From Epilithonimonas hispanica (GTDB lineage: Bacteria; Bacteroidota; Bacteroidia; Flavobacteriales; Weeksellaceae): DNA of 34,445 nucleotides. A model generated the notes under the pieces. The model had not been told where the DNA came from. It saw nothing but the letters and a program-made list of their open reading frames with translations, and did no database searches. This document shows, piece after piece, positions 16,502-25,134 of the stretch. The stretch lies in NCBI RefSeq assembly GCF_003385395.1, contig NZ_QNUG01000034.1, positions 1 to 34,445 of the forward strand, written 5' to 3'. Every line of letters begins with the position of its first letter. Positions within the stretch are counted from its first letter, which is position 1. A program made the position numbers and the translations under genes.

Positions 16502-17608
16502 ATGAAAATCATCAATAAAATAAAATACATCTTCATTCCGGTCGTTCTTTTGGGAATGGCTTCCTGCTCGGGCGAAAAGGAAAGTAAAAATGAAACAAAA
16601 AAAACAGTTCAGCCTGCTCGGTCTTTCGTGACCACAGAAATCAAGCTGATAAATCCCACTTATCAGATTTCCGTTCCAGGCGAACTGAAACCTTATGAAT
16701 CGGTGCAGATCTTTGCGAAGGTTGCCGGATTTATCAAGAAAATTTATGTTGACAGAGGTTCAGTTGTGACCAAAGGTCAGCTTCTTGCAGTTCTGGAAGC
16801 ACCAGAAATGAATCAGGATTACCTATCCGATAAATCTTCACAGCAGAAAACATACACCGACTATCTTTATGCTAAACAGGCTTTTGAGCGATTGCAGGAC
16901 GCGGCCAGTACAAAAGGAGCTGTTGCCGACATAGAACTGGATAGGGCTAAAAGCATTATGCAGAGTTCCAAAGCAACATACGAGGCATCAAAAGCGGGCA
17001 CCGGTAGGTCTTCACAGATGAATCAGTACCTTAGGATCACGGCACCTTTCAGTGGTGTGATAATGGATAGGAATCTGTCGGTAGGAGCCTTGGTTGGTCC
17101 CAATTCAGGAATGGCTCTTTTCAGTATTGCTCAGAAAAATAAGCTGAGACTGACGGTATCTCTTCCTGAAAAACATGCATCAAGTGTCAATGAGGGGATA
17201 GTGGCGCAATTTACGGTCAACTCTATCCCGGGAAAAAATTTTGAAGCGCATCTTTCAAGGAATTCCGGTGTTATCAGTCAGGAAAACCGTTCGATGACCC
17301 TTGAGTTTGACGTTCCAAATCCGGGCACTGTCTTAAAAGGGGGGGAATATGCACAGGTCCAGCTCAATCTGAAAAGAAGTGCACCTACATTTTTTGTACC
17401 CACGAAAAGTATTCTGCAGACTCAATCCGGAACCTTTGTGATGACCTTCAATGATAATACGGTAAGCAGAGTTGCTGTGAAAGAAGGAATCACCTACGAA
17501 AAAATGACCGAGGTCTTTGGTGCACTATTCGGCCATGACAAAGTTCTAGTAAAACCTTCCGAAGAAATTGAGGAAGGAAAGATATCAACCCCAAAAAAAA
17601 ATAAATAA
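16502..17608 (+). CDS. RND efflux periplasmic adaptor (membrane fusion protein)
   Basis: A periplasmic adaptor of 368 aa anchored by a lipid: the signal ends in LLGMASC, placing the modified Cys at about residue 22. The biotinyl-lipoyl-like half motifs flank a helical hairpin (residues about 65-180; VAGFIKKIYVDRGSVVTKGQ on one side, ITAPFSGVIMDRNLSVGALV on the other). Beta-barrel and membrane-proximal domains follow (about 205-360). It links the RND permease to the TolC-type channel. Its stop shares one base with the next start, so the TlpA gene is translationally coupled to the pump genes. Confidence 0.92.
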   Translation: MKIINKIKYIFIPVVLLGMASCSGEKESKNETKKTVQPARSFVTTEIKLINPTYQISVPGELKPYESVQIFAKVAGFIKKIYVDRGSVVTKGQLLAVLEAPEMNQDYLSDKSSQQKTYTDYLYAKQAFERLQDAASTKGAVADIELDRAKSIMQSSKATYEASKAGTGRSSQMNQYLRITAPFSGVIMDRNLSVGALVGPNSGMALFSIAQKNKLRLTVSLPEKHASSVNEGIVAQFTVNSIPGKNFEAHLSRNSGVISQENRSMTLEFDVPNPGTVLKGGEYAQVQLNLKRSAPTFFVPTKSILQTQSGTFVMTFNDNTVSRVAVKEGITYEKMTEVFGALFGHDKVLVKPSEEIEEGKISTPKKNK

Positions 17609-18150
17609 TGATAACGACCTTAAAATTTAAAACACCTATTTTCATTCTTATGATGACCCTGTTTTCTTTTTCTTTGAGTGCGATGCAATCAAGAGTTGAG
17701 AATCAGGATGGGCCCATCCCACAAAATAATGTAAATGATAATGAGGATATCATCTTAATCGATGAGAACGGAAAGAAAATTGCTTTGAGTGAACTGAAAG
17801 GGAAGGTGGTCTTTGTAAATTTCTGGGCCACATGGTGCAGGCCTTGTGTCGAAGAAATGCCGAGCATCAGAGACCTGAAAGACAAATTCAAGGGAAATGA
17901 CAATATCGTTTTTGTCCTTCTCAATGTGGAAGCCAACCTGACAAAGTCTAAGAAATTTATGAAGGATAAAAACTACGATCTTCCGGTGTATGTAGCAGCA
18001 GACACTATTCCTTCGCAGTACTTTCAGGGAGCAATTCCGACGACTTTGATCTTTAATAAAAAAGGAGAACTCGAAGCACAGATGCAGGGAGGGCAAGATT
18101 TTGACCGACCTGAGATTTATGAAGCGCTGAAAAAGTTAACCGGACAATAA
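17608..18150 (+). CDS. TlpA-family thiol:disulfide oxidoreductase, periplasmic (first copy)
   Basis: An exported thioredoxin-fold protein of 180 aa. The signal peptide covers about residues 1-25 (PIFILMMTLFSFSLSA). The redox motif is WATWCRPCVEEMP near residues 72-84 and the cis-Pro loop is AIPTTLIFNKKGE. TlpA/ResA-like proteins reduce disulfides or sulfenic acids on envelope partners. The start codon overlaps the adaptor stop by one base. The second copy directly downstream has a different N-terminus and motif, so the two probably have distinct partners. In sulfur-oxidising bacteria a comparable protein, SoxW, keeps Sox proteins reduced; a similar job is plausible here but not shown. Confidence 0.92.
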   Translation: MITTLKFKTPIFILMMTLFSFSLSAMQSRVENQDGPIPQNNVNDNEDIILIDENGKKIALSELKGKVVFVNFWATWCRPCVEEMPSIRDLKDKFKGNDNIVFVLLNVEANLTKSKKFMKDKNYDLPVYVAADTIPSQYFQGAIPTTLIFNKKGELEAQMQGGQDFDRPEIYEALKKLTGQ

Positions 18151-18168
18151 TTTATTAAAATAAGAACA

Positions 18169-18774
18169 ATGGAAAAATTTAAAATATGGCTTCGGAAGAA
18201 CTGGAGTACGGCACTTTTGGTGTCAATATTCATCGTGTTGCTTGTGAGTCCCGATGCAAAAGCCTGGCTGATGCGCCAGATCATCTCTACCGGTCTTATG
18301 AACTCAAAGATTGAAGAAAAGGAAACAGAGCCGGCCGTTGAGTCGACTCCTTTGTCCAGTACTGAAAACTTCAGTGTCAGAAATGATAAAGGTGAGATCA
18401 TCAATACTTCTGACCTCAAGGGAAAAGTGGTATTTATTAACTTCTGGGCGTCCTGGTGCCCGCCTTGCCGTGCGGAATTCCCTTCGATTCAGACATTCTA
18501 CGTCCGATTTAAATCCAATAAAGATCTTGTTTTTCTTACAGTCAATCTGGATGAGCAGACCGCCTTGGGTAAGATGTATCTTGAAAAAGAACAATTCACT
18601 GTTCCGTTTTTAGTTGCAGAAGGTTCGATTCCAACTGCTTTTTTTAATGGTTCACTTCCTACGACCGTCGTTTTGGACAGATCAGGAAAAATTAGGATGC
18701 ATCATGCGGGAATGGCAGACTACAGCAAAGAATCATTCTATCAAGAAATCAATCAACTTTTAAATGAAAAATAA
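18169..18774 (+). CDS. TlpA-family thiol:disulfide oxidoreductase, membrane-tethered (second copy)
   Basis: A thioredoxin-fold protein of 201 aa. A single N-terminal hydrophobic helix (ALLVSIFIVLLV, about residues 14-25) without a clear cleavage site suggests a membrane anchor with the domain in the periplasm. The redox motif is WASWCPPCRAEFP near residues 93-105, the cis-Pro loop is SLPTTVVLDRSGK. The first copy has WCRPC, so the redox potentials likely differ. Its stop shares one base with the DsrE-like start. Confidence 0.92.
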   Translation: MEKFKIWLRKNWSTALLVSIFIVLLVSPDAKAWLMRQIISTGLMNSKIEEKETEPAVESTPLSSTENFSVRNDKGEIINTSDLKGKVVFINFWASWCPPCRAEFPSIQTFYVRFKSNKDLVFLTVNLDEQTALGKMYLEKEQFTVPFLVAEGSIPTAFFNGSLPTTVVLDRSGKIRMHHAGMADYSKESFYQEINQLLNEK

Positions 18775-19223
18775 TGAAAAACTTAATTAAGATATTGACC
18801 TTCTCAGTTTTCCTGACAGGGTTTATGGGTTTTGCGCAAAAGGCAACAGTTTACGAACCTGCAAAATCTATTAATAAGGAGTACAAGGCTTTGTATGTGA
18901 TCAATGAAGGTGATGACCAGAAAATCAGAGTCATTATCAGAAATATCAATAACGCGATGGAAGATCCCAGGCTGAAAGGCAAACTGAAGGTCGAACTGCT
19001 GGCCTTTGGGGGCGGAGTGGAAATGTTCAGAAAGAAAAACCCCTACGGGGAACTTCTTACAGGTCTGCAAGATAAGGGGGTAGTGATGGTACAGTGCGAA
19101 AATACCCTTCGTGAAAAAAAGATCGAAAAGTCCGAATTATTTGAGTTTGTAAATTACACCCCCAGCGGAAACGGGGAAATGATTTTGAGACAGGATGAAG
19201 GATGGGCAATAGTTAAACCCTAA
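18774..19223 (+). CDS. Exported DsrE-family protein
   Basis: A 149-aa protein with a signal peptide (TFSVFLTGFMGFAQ, cleavage near residue 21) followed by a DsrE/DsrF-like domain (about 38-147). The conserved cysteine lies in VVMVQCENTLREKKI near residue 110, the usual position for the sulfur-carrying Cys of this fold. DsrE-type proteins receive and pass on sulfane sulfur. The export signal places this copy in the periplasm, next to the TlpA proteins. Start by TAATG overlap with the upstream gene; the SoxB-like gene follows after 11 bp. Confidence 0.85.
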   Translation: MKNLIKILTFSVFLTGFMGFAQKATVYEPAKSINKEYKALYVINEGDDQKIRVIIRNINNAMEDPRLKGKLKVELLAFGGGVEMFRKKNPYGELLTGLQDKGVVMVQCENTLREKKIEKSELFEFVNYTPSGNGEMILRQDEGWAIVKP

Positions 19224-19234
19224 AATTGGAAATT

Positions 19235-20658
19235 ATGAAATTATCAATAGGATTCATCAACGATGTGCACGGCTATATGGAACCCCATCCAGAGCTGTTT
19301 TATGACTATCAGAAAGAATATGTTAAAAGTGCAGGAGGTTATGCCAGAATTCAGACCATCTTCAAAAAGATCAGGGCAGAAAATCCGAACGCATTGCTCT
19401 TTGACGGAGGGGATACGTTTCACGGAACAGTTCCGGTGGTACAGTCGAAAGGAGAGGTCTTGATTCCCATACTTAACCAACTTGGATTTGATGCAATGGT
19501 AGGACACTGGGACTTTGCCTATACACCAAGACATCTGTTAAAACTGGAAAGCCAGCTCAATTATCCCGTCTTGGGCTGCAATGTTTTTGATGAGCAGGGA
19601 AAACGATTTCTACTACCTTACAAAATATCTGAAATTGGAGGACTCAAAATTGGTATAATCGGGATCTGTTCCAATATTATCGATAAGACAATGCCGGAGA
19701 AGTTCAGTGAAGGCATAACGGTGACCGATGGAATTGAAGAGACGAATCAATGCGTCAGAGAATTAAGAGAGGATGCTGTGGACATTATTATTCTTTTGTC
19801 GCACAATGGTTATCCGCAAGATATCGAACTGCTCAAAAAAGTGGAAGGAATCGATATTTGTCTCAGTGCACACACCCATAACAGGATGTACGAAGCAGAA
19901 AAAGCAGGAAACTGCATTATCATCCAATGTGGCTGCCACGGATCATTTGTAGGAAATCTAAAGCTTGATGTCAAAATGGAATGATTACACATTTTGATTA
20001 CAAGATCATTGAAACTGACGACAGTATTGATGAAGATGTAGAAGTTAAAGATCTGGTGGAAAAAAGTCTACAGTCTTTTGCTGAAATGAAAAGTACAGTA
20101 TTGGGGACGACAGAACATATTTTGCACCGCTATTCCACGCTGTCTTCTACTATGGATGACTTTCTTCTGTCTGCCGTCAATTTTGCGACGGACGTTGAGA
20201 TCTCCTTTTCCAACGGATGGCGCTATGGTGCACCTATAAATGTCGGAAATATTACCCTCTGGGACTTATACAAAATCGTGCCGATGAATCCGCCTATTTC
20301 CACCACAGAGCTTACTGGAAAAGAGATCTTTGAAATGTTAGAAGAAAATCTGGAGCGGACCTTTTCCGCAGAGCCGATGAAACAAATGGGAGGTTATGTT
20401 AAGCGTTGCAACGGATTGAGAATTTTGATGCGCATTGAAAATCCGCCGGGTTACAGAATTCAGGAAATCTATTTTCAGGGAAGACATTTACAAAAAGACA
20501 AGGTTTACAAAGTTGCTTTCCTCACCGAGCAGGATGTTCCAAAGAAATATGGGAAAAACCGCACAGAGACAGGATCTAATGCCATAACAGCAATGACATA
20601 TTATCTTGAGAATAATTTTCACATTGAAAGATCTGAAGATTCTTTTCTTTTGGTCTGA
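19235..20658 (+). pseudogene. SoxB/5'-nucleotidase-family metallohydrolase, split by a one-base frameshift
   Basis: Two reading frames, 19235-19984 and 19981-20658, encode the metallophosphoesterase domain and the C-terminal nucleotidase domain of one protein. Metal-site motifs are IND-x-H (Asp10, His12), DGGD (57-60), GHWDF (His91), LSHNG (His190) and AHTHN (His213, His215). GHWDF and LSHNG resemble the thiosulfohydrolase SoxB more than ordinary 5'-nucleotidases, which have GNHEF. Adding one A to the A4 run at 19972-19975 joins the frames as V-K-N-G-M-I-T-H-F-D-Y, a natural linker for this family. As it stands the first frame stops and a new ATG overlaps it (ATGA), so two coupled polypeptides remain possible. 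There is no signal peptide, so the protein is cytoplasmic, unlike SoxB. Last gene before a strong terminator. ATG 19235 is preferred over an in-frame TTG at 19226. Confidence 0.8.
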
Positions 20659-20661
20659 AAT

Positions 20662-20700
20662 AAAGGCAGAAGATCCGAAGATCCTCTGCCTTTTATTTTA
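20662..20700 (+). terminator. Strong terminator ending the efflux/TlpA operon
   Basis: A 14-bp hairpin with one mismatch, arms 20662-20675 and 20680-20693 around the loop CGAA, followed by a T-rich tract. It begins 4 bp after the stop codon. Confidence 0.92.
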
Positions 20701-20731
20701 TGTGCTGGGCAATTACGATGATTGAATGTTG

Positions 20732-20827
20732 CTATAAGATCAGGCTGTTGATAAAGTTTTCCAGATTAGTAAATCCTGTTAGAGTGATGACTGATCCGTC
20801 TGCGGCATCATTCAAGTTCAGTCTGTT
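20732..20827 (-). pseudogene. 3' remnant of an unidentified gene
   Basis: On the minus strand an open stretch of about 31 codons ends at a stop (20732-20734) and reads like a real protein C-terminus (NLNDAADGSVITLTGF, then NLENFINSLIL). It is closed upstream by two adjacent stops and has no start. It looks like the tail of a gene cut off by a rearrangement at the right edge of the sulfur island. Family unknown; a chance open frame cannot be excluded. Confidence 0.35.
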
Positions 20828-21084
20828 TTATTATTAATATAATCTAAAAATATTTGTAAAAATAAAGTAGGTTTTATATCGTAGGAAATCTGTGAGATAT
20901 TAATCGTTCAAATTGAAATTTTCCACAATATTTTTTTAAGAGATAAACTACAACGAGTCTCTAGTAATAAACTTCCTATAAAAATCATTGAACTCAAAAA
21001 TATTATATGTAAAAAATTCGTGTAAGTATTGCTCTACCCTTTCAATTTTTGTCATTGGCTTGTAAGTTTATTTATAGATTTAGA
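20828..21084. other. AT-rich intergenic stretch without recognisable genes
   Basis: Together with the remnant before it, this fills a gap of about 380 bp between the terminator and the next gene. It is strongly AT-rich and I see no promoter, tRNA or credible coding sequence in it. Confidence 0.5.
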
Positions 21085-22224
21085 TTACCAATCCATATTT
21101 GCTGAGTTATCAAATATTCCCTGCAAATGATCACAAAATTTTTCCATAATATCATTATCGTGCATTGCAGATTCATACATCCCATTGCTTGCATAAGGTA
21201 ATATTGTGATCAAACCTTGCCCTTGGGTATATGTGAGTGCAGGTTTTAAATTGCTGCTATTCATATCAGAGATAAAAGATTCTATCAAACATATAACTTC
21301 ATTATCTTTAAATTCCAGTGTGCCTTGAAAAGAAAACCTATTTTTAGTCTTATTAAAGTTCATCATTACTGGTACAGCACCGGCTCCGGAATGAAAGTGG
21401 AATGCATTGCCGTCTTTTCCAAATGCACCGTGAGCAACAAAGTTCCTTACCTGATTCCTTATCATCAGTAATTCAATATAATATTCCTTTAACATATCGT
21501 CAGATATGACAGTATTGAATTTAGTTTTCCATTCGGCATCGATTAATTTTGTGACTTCTTCCCCTGTTTTTATTTTTTGTGTAAGGATAGCAAGATGAAT
21601 AAATAGATGTTCTGTCCAGCTAAAAAATGATTCAATAGTTGAAATTGCTAACCATTTTGTGCTTTGCCGTATCTTGTAGTAATTTTTGGAACCTAGAACA
21701 AAAGTGCCATCAATAGAAATCCTTTCTTTAGATAATTTTTCTAGTTTCTTATTTTCTGATTTATATAGATTTAGAAAATAGTTAAATCGTTCAAATAAAT
21801 ATCCATTATTATTTACAATATTTATTTCGGAACTCTTGATAGCCTCTGCTGCCAAGTGGTTAAAATATGGTCTTGAAGATTTTATCGCACCGTTAATTTT
21901 CTTAGTAATTATTTTCGCATCTTCTTCATCTTCCTTATTTTGAATAAAAACCCCAACTCCCATTTTCCTGTGTTCAATCAGAAATGCTTTACCATTAAAA
22001 TCAATTGGAATAGACCAAGCCAGCTTTTCAGATCTTCCTGTGTCTTTGAAACCTAATAAATTTACAAATAGAAAATAAACTAAGTAGTAATCCTGTATCT
22101 CCCTTCCTGCATCACTTCTTTCAGCAAAAAATAATAGTTTTTCGTTTGCTTTTGTATTATCATCGACTTGCTTTATTGGAAATAATATTTTCAGGGCATT
22201 TTCTTTGTATTTTTCAATATTCAT
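21085..22224 (-). CDS. 379-aa protein with HEPN-like R-x4-H motif, downstream of a caspase-like gene
   Basis: I do not recognise a named family. The protein is soluble and probably largely helical, without a signal peptide or membrane segment. Near its C-terminal third it contains MIRNQVRNFVAHGAFG, with Arg260 and His265 (and Arg256), which matches the R-x4-6-H signature of HEPN ribonucleases in the common form R-N-x-x-A-H-G. It lies 97 bp downstream of the caspase-like gene on the same strand, so the two are likely co-expressed. HEPN proteins are frequent toxins or effectors in defence systems. The motif alone does not prove the fold; a structure prediction would decide. Confidence 0.6.
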   Translation of the reverse strand: MNIEKYKENALKILFPIKQVDDNTKANEKLLFFAERSDAGREIQDYYLVYFLFVNLLGFKDTGRSEKLAWSIPIDFNGKAFLIEHRKMGVGVFIQNKEDEEDAKIITKKINGAIKSSRPYFNHLAAEAIKSSEINIVNNNGYLFERFNYFLNLYKSENKKLEKLSKERISIDGTFVLGSKNYYKIRQSTKWLAISTIESFFSWTEHLFIHLAILTQKIKTGEEVTKLIDAEWKTKFNTVISDDMLKEYYIELLMIRNQVRNFVAHGAFGKDGNAFHFHSGAGAVPVMMNFNKTKNRFSFQGTLEFKDNEVICLIESFISDMNSSNLKPALTYTQGQGLITILPYASNGMYESAMHDNDIMEKFCDHLQGIFDNSANMDW

Positions 22225-22321
22225 ATTCTATTTTTATGCAGGTAGTTGGGTTTTCATTTTCCGGCTTTAAGCATCTTCAATGATTTAGATAAAATAATTT
22301 TAAACTATTTTAATGTGTTTT

Positions 22322-23734
22322 TTATATAATAAATCTAATGTATCTAAGTTCAAAATTCGAATTAATTCTTATCGATTCAACTGGCGCATTAAGATATTTG
22401 GCTAGGACTGTCTTTAATCCATTTTCATTATACCCATCAATATAATACTTCGATATTTCTTTTTTAATATCATTTCCGTTAAAGATTATTGATTCGATCA
22501 CCTGGACTATTCTATCTCCAAAACCATCGTTTGTTGTTTTTTGGCTGCATTTAATTTCAATATTTATTGTCTGCGAATTTGGTAAAAATAATACAGAGTA
22601 ATCCTGTTGAATTAAAATACCATTTATGAAATCGAATGATTGATTGAATGCTGGATTATCTCTTAATTTAAAAATTTCTTCTCTATAATTTCCTTTAAAA
22701 TTATTAAATCTGAATTCACCTTTGCTGTCGTAATACATTTCAAATAGAATTCCATTTAGAATATGATTCTCGGAGTTTATTTGAAAATCTAGTAGTGACC
22801 TATTAAGATTTTCAAAAAATGTCATAGCGGAATTTGCCCCACCAATAGCGCATTGTAATAAATTTCTTCCTAAAATGAACATTTGGTCCTTATCTAATTG
22901 ACTTACTGGTATTGTTATTAAATAATCAATTGCAGGATTTTGTTTGTACCAATTGTAGGTCTTTAGTTCTTTAATTTTTTTGTAAAATTCTGAATCTTCA
23001 TAATAATTTTCATCTTTCAAAACATTCGGATTATAAGGTAGGCTTAAAATATTTAGCTTTTGATGTTTGTAAAAGTAAAAATCACCAATTAATGAGGTGT
23101 GTTCCCAAGTTGTTTGTCTTCCTCCTGACAATGCAAAAACTGTCTTTCTTACAGATTTAAATAGATCTTCGACAGCTATCCTTTCGGACGAGAGGTGCTT
23201 TATTAGTGAGCCCGTATAAATACTATTATTCTCATATCCGACATCTAAAGCACCTTCATTTGGAGATGTTGAAAATGCTATTAGTGATCCTTTAGGAGCT
23301 ATAATTGGACTAAATCCAAGTGCAGTCCCGCGACCAAATGATCTTCTGCAAGCATCTAATATCACTATGTTTAATTTAGTAGGATTTTGCCTGTATATGT
23401 CAAATAAATCATTTAAAGTAATACAATTTTGTTTTGCCACATATTTATTTTCAGGAGGAATTTGCGAATCGATACTCGCCAAAAAATTCTCTCCATCTAC
23501 TTCGAATCCGTGACCTGCAAAATAAAAAATAGATGCATCAAAATCTTTTAGTAAGTCGCTATATTCTTGTAAAATTTCAACTATGTTTTTTTGATCGATA
23601 TTTAGATATAATTTTACCTCATAATTGTAATCTTTAAAGATTCCAGCAATTTGATTTGCATCATTTTCTCCGTTAGTTAATTCATTTCCTTTAAAGTAGT
23701 TGTTATTGCCAATTATAATTGCTAATGTTTTCAT
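22322..23734 (-). CDS. Caspase-family (peptidase C14) protein with unknown C-terminal domain
   Basis: A bacterial caspase-like cysteine protease of about 470 aa. Residues 1-230 form the p20-type domain: the first strand TLAIIIGNNNY, the catalytic His75 in YFAGHGFEVDG and Cys129 in VILDACR, followed by LIAFSTSPNEGALD and the p10-like part around SLIKHLSSE. Residues about 240-470 form a domain I cannot identify, with no membrane helix and no repeats. ATG 23734 is chosen because the caspase fold starts there; an upstream in-frame start at 23803 would add 23 atypical residues. Bacterial caspases often act in abortive-infection systems, cleaving a partner once activated. The HEPN-like protein downstream is the obvious partner candidate. 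Confidence 0.85.
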   Translation of the reverse strand: MKTLAIIIGNNNYFKGNELTNGENDANQIAGIFKDYNYEVKLYLNIDQKNIVEILQEYSDLLKDFDASIFYFAGHGFEVDGENFLASIDSQIPPENKYVAKQNCITLNDLFDIYRQNPTKLNIVILDACRRSFGRGTALGFSPIIAPKGSLIAFSTSPNEGALDVGYENNSIYTGSLIKHLSSERIAVEDLFKSVRKTVFALSGGRQTTWEHTSLIGDFYFYKHQKLNILSLPYNPNVLKDENYYEDSEFYKKIKELKTYNWYKQNPAIDYLITIPVSQLDKDQMFILGRNLLQCAIGGANSAMTFFENLNRSLLDFQINSENHILNGILFEMYYDSKGEFRFNNFKGNYREEIFKLRDNPAFNQSFDFINGILIQQDYSVLFLPNSQTINIEIKCSQKTTNDGFGDRIVQVIESIIFNGNDIKKEISKYYIDGYNENGLKTVLAKYLNAPVESIRINSNFELRYIRFII

Positions 23735-24045
23735 ATATCTAAGTCGATTTTGGATGTTTTTAAAATATTCCTTGATAAAATGTAGAAAATTAGAATTTTG
23801 CAAGCTATTCTGATTACCTAAAAGGATAACCTTTAAACAATCAACTTGTGTTTTTCGATATTGATATTCTCCATCACTTTAGACCTCAATATACAAAAGA
23901 TATTGTTAGAAAATTACGGTTTCCTCTCAATATGAAAAAAGTTTGTCGCGACAATAACGCAACCAGAATATTTAAATTTGGCAAAATAAAAGAATTGTGT
24001 TTTACTAATATGCAAGGTAACACACAGTAATAATATGAGCCGGTC
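23735..24045. other. Gap between the caspase and HNH genes
   Basis: About 310 bp, AT-rich. A weak 60-codon open frame on the plus strand (23848-24030, GTG start) has no recognisable domain and runs against its neighbours, so I do not call it a gene. The caspase promoter should lie here, but no exact TAnnTTTG was found on the minus strand. Confidence 0.4.
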
Positions 24046-25106
24046 TTATTCTTCTAATAAACCTGAATTTTTGGTAAGAAAAACTTTTATAATTTCATCT
24101 GAATTAAAATTATCAGAATTGTGTGTTTCCTGATTGTTGTTACTCCCTTCCCTTGAAAGATTTTCATCAAAAGTTAAATTGAGTTTTGAAGTCTTTCCCT
24201 TAGTCATAACATTTGAAGATAGATCTAACTTTTCATAATACTTTGCAATTCCTTGTGGCTGTGTTTCAGCGAAAATTAATGGTGGGCAAAGTGAATAAAT
24301 TAATTCTTCACCCTGAAGTAAAACTTCATCTTCTTTATGGCAAGGTATGTAAAACTGAATGTACGAATCTTGGTAATAAAGTTTAATCCAGTGAGAAGGC
24401 AATTTACTTTCTAAATTTCTTTTTTTGAAAATTAATACATAGGGAAATTTTACATTAAAACCAGATGCCCCCCTATGAATCTGTTTGGCATGCTGTACAA
24501 AATAAGCCTCATTGTTATTTCTCATCAGAAAATCAAAACAGAATTTATAGTTGTCTACTTCAACATCAGGAATTACAGTCAAGGCAATTTTCAGTAAACA
24601 TTTAAAAATGTTAATCGGTATATAAGGATTATGTATAACGTTAAATTCTATAATACCTCCATCTAATTTTTTTTAATTACCCCTTGTTTATTTGATTCTA
24701 TATCAATGCCATGAAAACCATTAAAACTATTTTTTTTAGCTACAATATTACCATCGTATGATTTAAATGTTGGAGGAGTTTGTGCTCCTAAGGCATTAAC
24801 ACTTCTATTCAAACCTAAAAAATTTGCCATATCACTTTCGAAACCTGAGAAATGATTGTTACACTTATCACATTCGTAATCTGACACCCCAGAATTATTT
24901 CCAAATAATCTTGAAATAATGTGAGGCTTGCTTTTAAAGGTTGTTGCATCGGACTTTTTACCACAGAAGCGACAGATTCTTTCTGATATTTTTTTTAGAG
25001 GACGCCTTTGATTATTTATTGGAGGAGTATACATACTTTTTAATTGATAATCCTTATCAAAAGCTTTTAGATGCTCAATATTTCCAGAGTATGTATATAT
25101 GTTCAT
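24046..25106 (-). pseudogene. HNH endonuclease gene, frameshifted at an A8 tract
   Basis: The 5' part (25106-24663) encodes 147 aa with a zinc-binding HNH core: Cys45 and Cys48 (CRFC), His62 (PHIISRLFG), Cys79 and Cys82 (CDKCNNHF). It ends at a TAG straight after the A8 run (24667-24674, read on the minus strand). If that run were A9, translation would continue through V-I-K-K-K-L-D-G-G into the downstream frame that runs to 24046, giving about 353 aa, a normal size for this kind of HNH protein. The downstream frame has no good start of its own. The site is either a real inactivation, a phase-variable switch, a ribosomal slippage site or a sequencing error in a homopolymer. It lies 28 bp after the XRE gene. 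Confidence 0.75.
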
Positions 25107-25134
25107 TAGTTATCCGTATTATTTTTCATTAACT

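Noticed and set aside
23848-24030. A 60-codon plus-strand frame between the caspase and HNH genes
   Set aside because: GTG start, no domain, opposite strand to all neighbours, no promoter at a suitable place.
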